Shown piece after piece: positions 40,446-48,726 of a stretch of 64,000 bases of DNA. A program made the translations under genes and the position numbers. Position 1 is the first letter of the stretch; each line of letters begins with the position of its first letter. A model generated the notes under the pieces. It saw only the letters and a list, made by a program, of their open reading frames with translations. It did not search any database and was not told the DNA's origin. Source of the DNA: Enterobacter ludwigii (GTDB lineage: Bacteria; Pseudomonadota; Gammaproteobacteria; Enterobacterales; Enterobacteriaceae); assembly GCA_023023105.1 (NCBI GenBank), contig CP083824.1:2666001-2730000 (forward strand), written 5' to 3'.

Positions 40446-42164
40446 TTAACGCATAACGATAAGGTGATCTGAACCCGCCGGTAAACCATCGGGTTTCACA
40501 TTCTCCAGACGCAGCACGTTTCCCATAATCTCGCTGAAAACGGGCGCGGAGACGGCACCGCCGTAGTATGCCCCGTTTTGAGGATCGTTAATCACGACTA
40601 CGAGCGCAAAACGTGGGTCGCTGGCGGGTGCAACACCTGCAGTGTAGGCGACGTATTTATCGACATACTTCCCGCTATCATCAATTTTCTTCGCCGTACC
40701 GGTTTTCACCGCCACGCGGTAGTCACGCACGGCTGCCTTAACGCCTCCCCCACCAGGCAGTGCCACACTCTCCATCATATGCTCCACTTCATGAGCGATT
40801 TCCTCTGGCATGACGCGTTGTCCAATTACGGGTGGATCGATACGCGTGATTGAGAGAGGACGCTCAAGCCCGTAGCCGCCAATGGTGGCGTAAACATGTG
40901 CCAGCTGGAGCGGTGTCACCATCAGCCCGTAGCCAAAGGCAAACGTCGCCCTGTCGAGCTGGCTCCAGAATTTACGCTGTGGCAGTAGTCCCGCACTCTC
41001 CCCCGTTAAGCCAAGCCCCGTATTTGTACCAAAACCAAAGTTCCGGTAAGTATCAATAAGATGCTGGATCGGCATCGCCAGCGAGAGGCGGGATACGCCT
41101 GTATCGCTCGATTTTTGCAGGATCCCGGTCATGGTCAGTTCAGGGTAGTAACCCACATCGCGGATACGATGCCCGTCGAGAGTATACGGATGGGTGTCAA
41201 TCACGCTGTCCGGCTGGACCAGCCCCTGCTGCAATGCAGTCATCAGCACCAGCGGTTTGACGGTAGAACCAGGTTCAAAAGTATCGCTGATCGCACGGTT
41301 ACGAAAATCGTTTATTGTTGCGCCTTCGCGATTATTGGGGTTGAAATCCGGATAGCTCGCCATGGCGAGTATTTCCCCGGTTGGGATATTAATTAACACC
41401 GATGCCCCGGATTCGGCCTTATTCCAGGCCACGGCATTATCAAGCGCATCTTCGGTAATGGTTTGCAACCGCTCGTCGATGCTCAACTGGATGTTATGCG
41501 CCGGTGCAGGAGCAACTTCTGTCAGGTTTTCTACCACACGCCCGTAGCGATCCTCTCTTACCTGCCGGACCCCGGCCTTCCCCGTTAACTGAGCGTTGAA
41601 GCTTTTTTCCACACCTTCAATACCCTGCCCGTCAATATTGGTGAAACCAATCAGATTTGCCGCCACATGCCCGGCGGGATAAAAACGACGAGACTCATCA
41701 CGTAAATTGATACCCGGCAAATTCAGTTTATCGATCCACTTTGCCTGTGCCGGGTCAACCTGGCGGGCAAGGTAAATGAAACGTCCCTGTGGATTCGCGT
41801 TGATGCGTGTCGAGAGCGTAGCCAAAGAGAGATGTAGCGCATTCGCCAGCGCTTGCCAGCGCTGATCAAAGCCGACTCCCCCTTTCGCCAGTACCGTTTT
41901 TGGATCGGCCCATACGGCCCTGACTGGCACACTGACCGCCAGTGGTCTTCCTTCACGATCCTTGATCATGCCGCGTGGAGCATCAATCGGCAGTTCCCGG
42001 AGTGACCGCATATCCTCTTGCTTCACCAGATTGTCTGGCTTGATGATTTGCAGCCACGCAACACGACCCAGTAAAAAAGCCAGACTACAAAAAATGGCAA
42101 AACAGAGCAGCGCAAAACGCGCCGGAGTGAAATTTCCGGCTGTCGTAAGTATCTTCTTCTTCAC
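40446..42164 (-). CDS. Penicillin-binding protein 3 paralogue (PBP3SAL-like transpeptidase)
   Basis: 572 aa from GTG 42164; a TTG at 42188 would add eight residues. Short cytoplasmic tail, one membrane helix (ALLCFAIFCSLAFLLGRVA), FtsI dimerisation domain, and transpeptidase domain with S300-TV-K303 (PGSTVKP), S352-S353-D354 where FtsI has SSN, and K487-TGT. In Salmonella the gene between rlmA and cspC encodes PBP3SAL, a second division-specific synthase working at acid pH; position and sequence type match. It is absent here in E. coli K-12. The real ftsI would be in the dcw cluster elsewhere. Confidence 0.88.
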   Translation of the reverse strand: MKKKILTTAGNFTPARFALLCFAIFCSLAFLLGRVAWLQIIKPDNLVKQEDMRSLRELPIDAPRGMIKDREGRPLAVSVPVRAVWADPKTVLAKGGVGFDQRWQALANALHLSLATLSTRINANPQGRFIYLARQVDPAQAKWIDKLNLPGINLRDESRRFYPAGHVAANLIGFTNIDGQGIEGVEKSFNAQLTGKAGVRQVREDRYGRVVENLTEVAPAPAHNIQLSIDERLQTITEDALDNAVAWNKAESGASVLINIPTGEILAMASYPDFNPNNREGATINDFRNRAISDTFEPGSTVKPLVLMTALQQGLVQPDSVIDTHPYTLDGHRIRDVGYYPELTMTGILQKSSDTGVSRLSLAMPIQHLIDTYRNFGFGTNTGLGLTGESAGLLPQRKFWSQLDRATFAFGYGLMVTPLQLAHVYATIGGYGLERPLSITRIDPPVIGQRVMPEEIAHEVEHMMESVALPGGGGVKAAVRDYRVAVKTGTAKKIDDSGKYVDKYVAYTAGVAPASDPRFALVVVINDPQNGAYYGGAVSAPVFSEIMGNVLRLENVKPDGLPAGSDHLIVMR

Positions 42165-42309
42165 CTGAACCCCAGGACAATTTAACAACGCCCTGATTTA
42201 ACGGGAAAAGCCGAGCAGAAGGAGCCGAAACAGTGCTACTAACCTCGCAGCTTTGCAACAAGTTACTAACAAGTACGGGGATGGTAATATTTTGAAAGAT
42301 AAAGGGCAT

Positions 42310-42338
42310 AAAAAAGCCCCGCGTTATGCGAGGCTTTA
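42310..42338 (-). terminator. Terminator after cspC
   Basis: On the minus strand AAAGCCTCGC-ATAA-GCGGGGCTTTTTT, 46 bases past the cspC stop and upstream of the PBP3-like gene, so the two are separate transcripts. Confidence 0.8.
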
Positions 42339-42383
42339 TGTCTGAGAGTGAAGTGCTAAGCGCTTCAGTCAGCAGTGGTTCGA

Positions 42384-42593
42384 TCAGATAGCAGTTACGT
42401 TAACTGCAGCTGGGCCTTTCTGGCCGTCCTGAATTTCGAACTCAACGTTCTGGCCTTCAGCCAGAGTTTTGAAGCCGTTACCCTGGATTGCAGAGAAGTG
42501 TACGAACACGTCTTTGCTGCCGTCAGCAGGAGTAATGAAACCAAAACCTTTAGACTCGTTGAACCACTTAACTTGACCTTTAATCTTTGCCAT
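42384..42593 (-). CDS. cspC: Cold-shock-like protein CspC
   Basis: 69 aa from ATG 42593. RNA-binding cold-shock domain with RNP1 KGFGFITP and RNP2 DVFVHFSAI. Appears identical in sequence to E. coli CspC as I remember it. Constitutive RNA chaperone that stabilises rpoS and other mRNAs. Follows yobF by 25 bases in the same direction. Confidence 0.97.
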
Positions 42594-42618
42594 TTGCAAA
42601 ATTCCTTAGAGTGTTTTC

Positions 42619-42750
42619 TTAGCCCGCAGGCATTAACTGAGATAAAACTGAGACATTACTGCATGAGGCACTAATATAAGGTTCGGCAGAGAAGCGGTAT
42701 TCAACGACAACGTGTTTACTCAGGACTTCTTTACTGAAAATGCCACACAT
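42619..42750 (-). CDS. yobF: Small protein YobF
   Basis: 43 aa read directly from the minus strand: ATG at 42750, [20 protein letters not shown] at the start, stop TAA at 42619. The first 37 residues match E. coli YobF almost exactly, the tail (SQLMPAG) differs and is about four residues shorter than the 47-aa E. coli protein. Membrane/stress-linked small protein co-transcribed with cspC; function unknown. A GAGG lies 13 bases upstream, which is a weak ribosome site. Confidence 0.88.
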   Translation of the reverse strand: MCGIFSKEVLSKHVVVEYRFSAEPYISASCSNVSVLSQLMPAG

Positions 42751-43275
42751 AAACAGAACTGTACCTCGTTTGACCCAAAACGTGTTATCACACACAATGT
42801 TTAATATGGCAAGCCATTTTTAAACATGTCTCGATCCGCCGCACAAATTCGAACACTGCCTGTCAGGTTTTGCACAATTATGCGCATAACATACAGGCAA
42901 TTCTACTTCGTTACAGAGACTCAACGTTGCTTTCGCAGTCGCTGTAATCTAAGACTTTTTTAACATAGCTCAATCATTCCAGTGCGTCCAGCAGTCGGGA
43001 AAAGAAATCTTCAAAATTGATTGAGTTAGAACAATTTGTGAAAACTTATGCTTAAATCATTGTAACGACACGGCATTGTTTCGCAGAAAATACAATGTTA
43101 ATAACCTGCAGTTGACTGTATTAAAATTCATCAGCTAATAAGCCGTGTTATGCACCAAAATAATGAAATTTTTATGACTCTGCATCAAAACAAGGCAAGC
43201 AAAACGTTTCGATAAAAATAAAATATTCATTATCGCGTTCACATACAGAATATATGCAACAATTTATCGCTTCGT
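42751..43275. other. AT-rich gene-free region upstream of yobF
   Basis: 525 bp, distinctly AT-rich, no convincing ORF on either strand. It must carry the yobF-cspC promoter: on the minus strand TTGCCA, 17 bases, GATAAC around 42790-42817 is a possible sigma-70 promoter. It also follows the stop of the MBL-fold gene without a clear terminator. Nothing else recognised. Confidence 0.5.
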
Positions 43276-44265
43276 TTATAAGGATAAATATTCACCAATT
43301 TTCAGTATCCTTAAAGAACTATCAACTGGTGCTAAATTATCTAGTGCAACCGTTAACTCCCTCACTGGGTCATCCAGCGCATCATCTGCCAGTTCAAACA
43401 CGCCCCAGTGAATAGGAAACGCCAGAGGGCAGCCCAACTGTTGCCATAACGCAACGGCAGATTGAGGGTCCATATGATGTACAGCCATGAACCATCGTGG
43501 GGCATAAGCTCCGATAGGTAATGCAGCAGCGTCAATTCTCCCCAAACGCTCCGGTATCAATAGCAACTCAGGCGAATAACCTGTATCACCGCTGAACCAG
43601 AAACGGTGATGCCGCCCCTCAAAGACCCAGCCGCACCACAAGGTGCGATTTCGATTCCAGGGTGTTCGCATACTCCAGTGCTGTGCCGGAACAGCACTCA
43701 AGGTTATCCCTTGCCAGGTGAAACTCTGCCACCAGTCGAGCTCAACCACACATCTTGCCCCCCGGCGGCGAAACCAGTCGGCCAGACCTAAAGGTACAAA
43801 CAGACTCACGTCAGGGAAGCGTTTAAGGATCCGACGGATAGTTGCGTCATCAAGATGATCGTAATGATTATGGGAGATAACGACGGCATCAAGCTGATGA
43901 AGTTGATCGACAGAAAGTACCGGAGGGGTTTTACGTTGTGGTCCCAGAAATGAGAGCGGAGAGGCACGCTGTGAGAAAACCGGGTCAGTGAGGAGAATAT
44001 TGCCGTCTATCTGCAGCAGCACACTCGCGTGTCCCAGCCACCATACCCCATCCTCATGAGGTTGCATAAGATCAACCGGTTGCCACCACTGACGTATAAA
44101 ATCCTCATAACCGAGTGCGGGCGGTCTGGGCAAACCGGCCTCTTTACGCGCTTTTCGCCAGCGCTCAAGGTCACCGGGCTGATGCCCGACAGGACGGGTA
44201 TTACGGAAACCATTCGGCGTGTGATGTTTCAGGGAGGGGTCATACCAGGGATTTTTCCAGACCAC
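43276..44265 (-). CDS. MBL-fold metallohydrolase (NAPE-PLD/RomA-like)
   Basis: 329 aa from GTG 44265, which has GGGAGG at good spacing; GTG 44271 and TTG 44283 are alternatives. Metallo-beta-lactamase fold with ISHNHYDHLD (HxHxDH), the further ligands in PAQHWS, FSGDTGYSP and FPIHWG. The opening WYDPSLKHHTPNGFRN is typical of the family that includes Enterobacter RomA and NAPE-hydrolysing phospholipase D enzymes; substrate unknown. Its gene starts right after yebO in the same direction. E. coli K-12 has no gene at this place. Confidence 0.85.
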   Translation of the reverse strand: MVWKNPWYDPSLKHHTPNGFRNTRPVGHQPGDLERWRKARKEAGLPRPPALGYEDFIRQWWQPVDLMQPHEDGVWWLGHASVLLQIDGNILLTDPVFSQRASPLSFLGPQRKTPPVLSVDQLHQLDAVVISHNHYDHLDDATIRRILKRFPDVSLFVPLGLADWFRRRGARCVVELDWWQSFTWQGITLSAVPAQHWSMRTPWNRNRTLWCGWVFEGRHHRFWFSGDTGYSPELLLIPERLGRIDAAALPIGAYAPRWFMAVHHMDPQSAVALWQQLGCPLAFPIHWGVFELADDALDDPVRELTVALDNLAPVDSSLRILKIGEYLSL

Positions 44266-44288
44266 AGCCACCTCCCAGGACAAAAAGA

Positions 44289-44579
44289 TTAACGCTCAGC
44301 CACCAGGCGGATAAAGTCGTCTTCGTCTTTGTCGTCTTCAGCGACAGCGTCTTTCGGCGCGTCTTTCTCTTCCGGTTCGTTAGCCTCACACAGACGGCGT
44401 AACAACGCGTTTTGACGTTTTTGCTGATCGAGCAGCGCTTCCAGCAGTTCGATCTGCTCGTTAGTACGTGAACTGGCCCGGTTAACGAAAAACCAAATGA
44501 CCAGTCCCACAAGCAGAACGACCAAAGAAATCATCAAGGATGCCACATTCAGCAGCCCTGAATTCAGTAACTCACCCAT
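44289..44579 (-). CDS. yebO: Membrane protein YebO
   Basis: 96 aa: one membrane helix (about 12-32, ASLMISLVVLLVGLVIWFF), then a conserved cytoplasmic coiled-coil stretch (SSRTNEQIELLEALLDQQKR) and an acidic tail ending DDFIRLVAER. Function unknown. In E. coli it is cotranscribed with mgrB from a PhoP-controlled promoter; here it is 74 bases downstream of mgrB. Confidence 0.92.
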   Translation of the reverse strand: MGELLNSGLLNVASLMISLVVLLVGLVIWFFVNRASSRTNEQIELLEALLDQQKRQNALLRRLCEANEPEEKDAPKDAVAEDDKDEDDFIRLVAER

Positions 44580-44653
44580 TTCACCACCTCAATAAAAACG
44601 TCTATTTTACCACTGGCGCGAAGGAAGGAAATCACCTTGAGAAAAAATGCGTG

Positions 44654-44797
44654 TTACCACGGAATAAACTTATTTATTGCGCAAACGCCGCTAAAGAACT
44701 GTACATCCTGATCGCACATCACATTGATGGTCTGCGTCCATAGCACCACACACGCTACCAGCACGATAATCAGAATTACCCAGCGTATTTTTTTCAC
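44654..44797 (-). CDS. mgrB: PhoQ inhibitor MgrB
   Basis: 47 aa read directly on the minus strand, GTG start at 44797 (TGTGGAGT upstream), stop TAA at 44654. Sequence opens [20 protein letters not shown] with a single membrane helix and has the periplasmic cysteines of MCDQ and GVCAIN that are needed for function. It gives negative feedback on the PhoQ sensor kinase; loss in relatives causes colistin resistance. Intact here. Confidence 0.95.
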   Translation of the reverse strand: MKKIRWVILIIVLVACVVLWTQTINVMCDQDVQFFSGVCAINKFIPW

Positions 44798-44846
44798 TCC
44801 ACACTCCGTCAAAAGACCTGATGTAACCAGGTTATCACGGTTATCT

Positions 44847-44863
44847 TAAACAAGGGCTAACTG
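44847..44863 (-). promoter_or_regulatory. Probable PhoP box of mgrB
   Basis: On the minus strand CAGTTA-gccct-TGTTTA: the second hexamer is a perfect PhoP half-site and the first keeps GTTA-like identity at three positions, with the correct 5-base gap. It lies 50 bases before the mgrB start. E. coli mgrB is PhoP-activated. Confidence 0.5.
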
Positions 44864-44956
44864 TACCGACATCAAGCCTTTTTCAGAATCATGCACTTGT
44901 TTCATTACGTAAACCGTTTACGCTTGCTTAATGATAACAACGATAAAGAGGCATTG

Positions 44957-45193
44957 ATGCGCTTAATCATTCGAACAATTGTTGTACTGGCCATCGTCTG
45001 GATTGGCCTTCTGTTAACCGGTTATGGTGTGCTGGTGGGAAGCACTGAAAACGCGGCAGGATTAGGCATTCAGTGTAAATATTTAACAGCACAAGGAGTA
45101 AGCACCGCGCAGTATCTGCATACTGACAGCGGAATCATTGGCCTGACTAATTGCCCGGTACTGCGTAAAACATCCGTCGTGATCGATAATGGC
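44957..45193 (+). CDS. yobH: Small exported/membrane protein YobH
   Basis: 79 aa from ATG 44957 with AAAGAGG upstream, equal to E. coli YobH; 22 upstream open codons are not conserved. N-terminal hydrophobic helix (IVVLAIVWIGLLLTGYGVLV), then a small domain with two cysteines (IQCKYLTAQG, LTNCPVLRK). Function unknown. Divergent from mgrB. The stop follows at 45194-45196. Confidence 0.92.
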
Positions 45194-45212
45194 TAATCAG
45201 CCAGGTTAACAG

Positions 45213-45244
45213 CAAAAGCGCCGCAACATTCGCGGCGTTTTTTA
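45213..45244 (+). terminator. Terminator after yobH
   Basis: AAAAGCGCCGC-AACATT-CGCGGCG followed by TTTTTTAT, between convergent yobH and kdgR. Confidence 0.88.
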
Positions 45245-45256
45245 TGCTAACGAGGA

Positions 45257-46048
45257 TTAAAAAGGATAGTCGTGATACCCCATCTGCTCGGAAATCTTAC
45301 GTGCTGCGGTGTGCAGAATAGCCACATATTCATGCAGTCGCTCCTCAGAGAAGCGCAACGTCGGGAAAGAAATACTGAGCCCCGCAATCACGACGCCAAA
45401 GCGGTCAAATACCGGAACACCAATACAGCGCAGCCCCTCTTCCTGCTCTTCGTTATCTTCGCCATAGCCTTGCTCACGCACCTTGTCGAGCACGGTTAAC
45501 AGCGCATCCGTGCTGGTAATGGTTCGTGCCGTACTGCGTTTGTACTCCACGCCATCAAGGATCTGTTTCACTTCTTCACGATCGCGCCACGCCAGCAGAA
45601 CCTTACCAATGGCAGTACTATAGAGTGGGTTACGGCGGCCAATGCGTGAATACATACGCAGGTTGTACATGGAGTCGATTTTATGGATGTAAACAATACT
45701 GTCTTCATCCAGTGCCCCCAGGTGAATGGTCTCTTTGGTCAGACGGGAGATTTCACGCATCTGAATATCCGCGCTGCGGATCAGGTCAACATTTTGCAGC
45801 GCACGGGCACCCAGTTCGAAGAGTTTCAGCGTCAGAGAGTATTTTTCAGACTCGCCTTCCTGCGCAACGTAGCCCAGTGACTTCATGGTTTGCAAAAAAC
45901 GATAAACGGTGCTTTTCGACATCATCACACGCTGCGACAACTCTGTAATACCAATTTCACGCTCTTCCCCAAGCGCCTGTAAGATGCCAAACACCTTCAG
46001 CACGGAAGAAACAGAATCTGGCTGTTTATCCAAATCCGCAATTGCCAT
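45257..46048 (-). CDS. kdgR: IclR-family repressor KdgR
   Basis: 263 aa. N-terminal winged helix (about 12-75; GITELSQRVMMSKSTVYRFL) and C-terminal IclR effector domain. Represses pectin/KDG catabolism genes and releases on binding 2-keto-3-deoxygluconate (known for the family). Divergent from the MFS gene yebQ across 179 bp, which may be a target. Confidence 0.95.
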   Translation of the reverse strand: MAIADLDKQPDSVSSVLKVFGILQALGEEREIGITELSQRVMMSKSTVYRFLQTMKSLGYVAQEGESEKYSLTLKLFELGARALQNVDLIRSADIQMREISRLTKETIHLGALDEDSIVYIHKIDSMYNLRMYSRIGRRNPLYSTAIGKVLLAWRDREEVKQILDGVEYKRSTARTITSTDALLTVLDKVREQGYGEDNEEQEEGLRCIGVPVFDRFGVVIAGLSISFPTLRFSEERLHEYVAILHTAARKISEQMGYHDYPF

Positions 46049-46227
46049 TTACCACCTCATAGAGAGTGTTTTATAAAAATCAGAATCGGTTTTTATTATA
46101 AGTTCCCGTCATGTCACCTGCAATCAATCCGCGTTTACTTCGTTACAAATCTGCGACATATCGCGGCTGTAACAATGCTAAAATAGTTACCCTGAGAATA
46201 ATTTCACGCTGAGCTTTTTTAATCCTA

Positions 46228-47601
46228 ATGGAAAAGACCCTTTCCGATGGCCTGCCTTTACCCCAGCGGTATGGCGCTATAGCGACCATCATTATCGGTA
46301 TCTCAATGGCCGTCCTTGACGGCGCAATTGCGAATGTGGCCCTGCCAACCATCGCCAGCGACCTGCATGCCTCCCCTGCCAGTTCGATATGGATAGTTAA
46401 CGCCTATCAGATTGCAATTGTTATTTCCCTGCTCTCGTTCTCTTTTCTGGGCGATATGTTTGGCTACCGTCGGGTTTATCAATGCGGTCTGGTGGTTTTC
46501 ACCTTCACCTCATTGTTATGTGCCCTTTCTGATTCGCTGCATACCCTGACGCTTGCACGTATTGCACAAGGTTTTGGCGGTGCAGCGCTCATGAGTGTTA
46601 ACACAGCGTTGATCCGCTTAATTTATCCGCAGCGTCATCTGGGACGCGGCATGGGGATAAACTCGTTTATTGTTGCGGTCTCTTCTGCCGCCGGGCCAAC
46701 CATTGCAGCAGCCATTCTTTCCGTCGCGTCCTGGCAATGGCTGTTCGCCATAAACGTGCCGCTGGGCATCGTGGCTATCTTCTTTGCCCTACGCTTTCTT
46801 CCCGCTAACGGCCCCAGAAGTACAATGCCGCGCTTCGACGTCGTGAGCGCGATAATGAATGCCCTCACCTTTGGTCTGCTGATTACTGCCCTGAGCGGTT
46901 TTGCACAGGGACAATCCCTGATGCTTACCGGCGCGGAACTCATCGTCTTGCTGGCGACAGGTTTCTTCTTTGTTCGCCGTCAGCTCACGCTTCCTGTGCC
47001 GTTACTGCCAGTTGACCTGCTGCGCATTCCCCTCTTTTCGCTCTCCATTTGCACATCTGTCTGCTCATTCTGCGCCCAGATGCTGGCCCTGGTCTCTCTG
47101 CCTTTCTTCCTGCAAAGCGTAGTGGGACGCTCTGAAGTGGAGACCGGGCTGTTGTTAACCCCATGGCCGCTGGCTACGATGGTAATGGCACCGCTGGCGG
47201 GTTACTTGATTGAACGCGTCCATGCCGGTTTATTAGGTGCTCTGGGGCTGGCTGTGATGGCAACAGGCCTTTTCGCTTTGGCGCTGCTGCCGTCATCGCC
47301 TTCCGATCTCGACATCATCTGGCGCATGATCCTGTGCGGAGCCGGGTTTGGCCTGTTCCAGTCGCCTAACAATCACACCATTATTACCTCAGCGCCGCGT
47401 CATCGCAGTGGAGGGGTCAGCGGTATGTTAGGCACCGCGCGTCTGTTAGGGCAAAGCAGCGGTGCAGCTCTGGTCGCTCTGATGTTTAACCTTGCCGGGC
47501 AAAACGGTAATCACATTGCGCTCCTTAGCGCTGGAGCCCTTGCTACCCTCGCGGCTATCGTCAGCGGTCTGCGCATTACCCAGCCCAGAGCCCAGGCATA
47601 A
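46228..47601 (+). CDS. yebQ: MFS drug/metabolite exporter YebQ
   Basis: 457 aa, DHA2-type major facilitator with 14-helix pattern. Motif D1 AVLDGAIANVALPTIASDLHA (shown in part), motif A FLGDMFGYRRVYQ. Transport substrate not established. Divergent from kdgR and convergent with htpX. ATG at 46228 has no strong ribosome site. Confidence 0.92.
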   Translation: MEKTLSDGLPLPQRYGAIATIIIGISMAVLDGAIANVALPTIASDLHASPASSIWIVNAYQIAIVISLLSFSFLGDMFGYRRVYQCGLVVFTFTSLLCALSDSLHTLTLARIAQGFGGAALMSVNTALIRLIYPQRHLGRGMGINSFIVAVSSAAGPTIAAAILSVASWQWLFAINVPLGIVAIFFALRFLPANGPRSTMPRFDVVSAIMNALTFGLLITALSGFAQGQSLMLTGAELIVLLATGFFFVRRQLTLPVPLLPVDLLRIPLFSLSICTSVCSFCAQMLALVSLPFFLQSVVGRSEVETGLLLTPWPLATMVMAPLAGYLIERVHAGLLGALGLAVMATGLFALALLPSSPSDLDIIWRMILCGAGFGLFQSPNNHTIITSAPRHRSGGVSGMLGTARLLGQSSGAALVALMFNLAGQNGNHIALLSAGALATLAAIVSGLRITQPRAQA

Positions 47602-47636
47602 AAAAAGCCGGGCGGAGTCTTCTCCTGCCCGGCTTA
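47600..47636. terminator. Bidirectional terminator between yebQ and htpX
   Basis: AAAAAAAGCCGGGCGGAG-TCTT-CTCCTGCCCGGCTTA; strong GC stem with A-rich left flank. Works best for the minus-strand gene htpX (T run on that strand). Confidence 0.8.
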
Positions 47637-47651
47637 TTGCGGTTCTTCGCG

Positions 47652-48533
47652 TTACTTCATGTATTCCCCACTACGCAGCGCTTCGATACGTTTATCCAGC
47701 GGCGGGTGAGACATAAACATTTCACTCAGTGACTTCGATTTACCGTTAATACAGAAGGCCATCATGCTGTTCGCTTCCTGCGGCTCGTAACTGGTTTTCA
47801 GACGCTGCAGCGCAGCAATCATTTTCTCACGCCCAACCAGTTTTGCGGAACCGGCATCCGCGTGGAATTCGCGGTGACGGGAGAACCACATGGTGATAAT
47901 GCTTGCCAGAATACCGAACACCAGCTCCAGTACCATGGAAACTGCGAAGTAGATCAGCGGATTACCGTTGCTCTCTTCACCTTCGTCGCGGTTGCCACCC
48001 ATAAAGCCTGCAGCAATCTGCGCCAGAATACGGGAGATAAAGATAACGAAAGTGTTCACCACGCCCTGAATCAGGGTCATGGTCACCATGTCACCATTTG
48101 CGATATGGCTGATTTCGTGAGCGATAACCGCTTCGGCTTCATCACGGCTCATGTTCTGTAATAACCCGGTGCTGACGGCAACCAGGGATGCATCACGACG
48201 AGCACCCGTAGCGAACGCATTAATATCCGGCGCGTGATAAATAGCGACCTGCGGCATGGCAATCCCAGCCTGACGGGATTGCTGAGCAACCGTATTCATC
48301 AGCCACTGTTCCATATCGTTACGCGGCTGTTCAATAACCTCACCACCTACCGATTTCAGTGCCATCCACTTCGACATCAACAGTGAAATGAAAGAGCCAC
48401 CAAAACCAAACAGCAGCGCCATAATCAACAGACCCTGAACGCTGCTCGACTGAATTCCTGTCAGGCTTAGCACGAGCCCGAAAACCACCATGACCGCAAG
48501 GTTGGTGAGCAGGAAGAGCGCGATTCGCATCAT
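47652..48533 (-). CDS. htpX: Membrane zinc metalloprotease HtpX
   Basis: 293 aa, M48 family. Two N-terminal and two internal membrane helices; zinc site HEISHIANG (HExxH) plus the later Glu in [12 protein letters not shown]. Cleaves misfolded inner-membrane proteins together with FtsH. CpxR controls it in E. coli; a Cpx box was not resolved here. Downstream of prc with about 190 bp between. Confidence 0.96.
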   Translation of the reverse strand: MMRIALFLLTNLAVMVVFGLVLSLTGIQSSSVQGLLIMALLFGFGGSFISLLMSKWMALKSVGGEVIEQPRNDMEQWLMNTVAQQSRQAGIAMPQVAIYHAPDINAFATGARRDASLVAVSTGLLQNMSRDEAEAVIAHEISHIANGDMVTMTLIQGVVNTFVIFISRILAQIAAGFMGGNRDEGEESNGNPLIYFAVSMVLELVFGILASIITMWFSRHREFHADAGSAKLVGREKMIAALQRLKTSYEPQEANSMMAFCINGKSKSLSEMFMSHPPLDKRIEALRSGEYMK

Positions 48534-48726
48534 AATTTTCTTTTAACCTCAGTTTAACAAAACGCACTATGCGATTACCCACATCGTATGGGTATTGTGG
48601 CTATTTTCAAGCATCAGGCGGGCTTAAGTCACCAGAAAGACACAACTTTACACAATTGGAAACCAGCCTGACGGAAGGATGCAGAACAAAAAGAAACAGG
48701 CACAATTTCTTGTGCCTGTTGGGAGA

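Noticed and set aside
40446..42188. Calling the PBP3-like gene ftsI itself
   Set aside because: ftsI belongs to the dcw cluster with mraZ-mraW-ftsL-murE; this copy lies between rlmA and cspC, the PBP3SAL locus.
43174..43215. 13-codon ORF in the AT-rich gap
   Set aside because: No ribosome site and expected by chance in AT-rich DNA.
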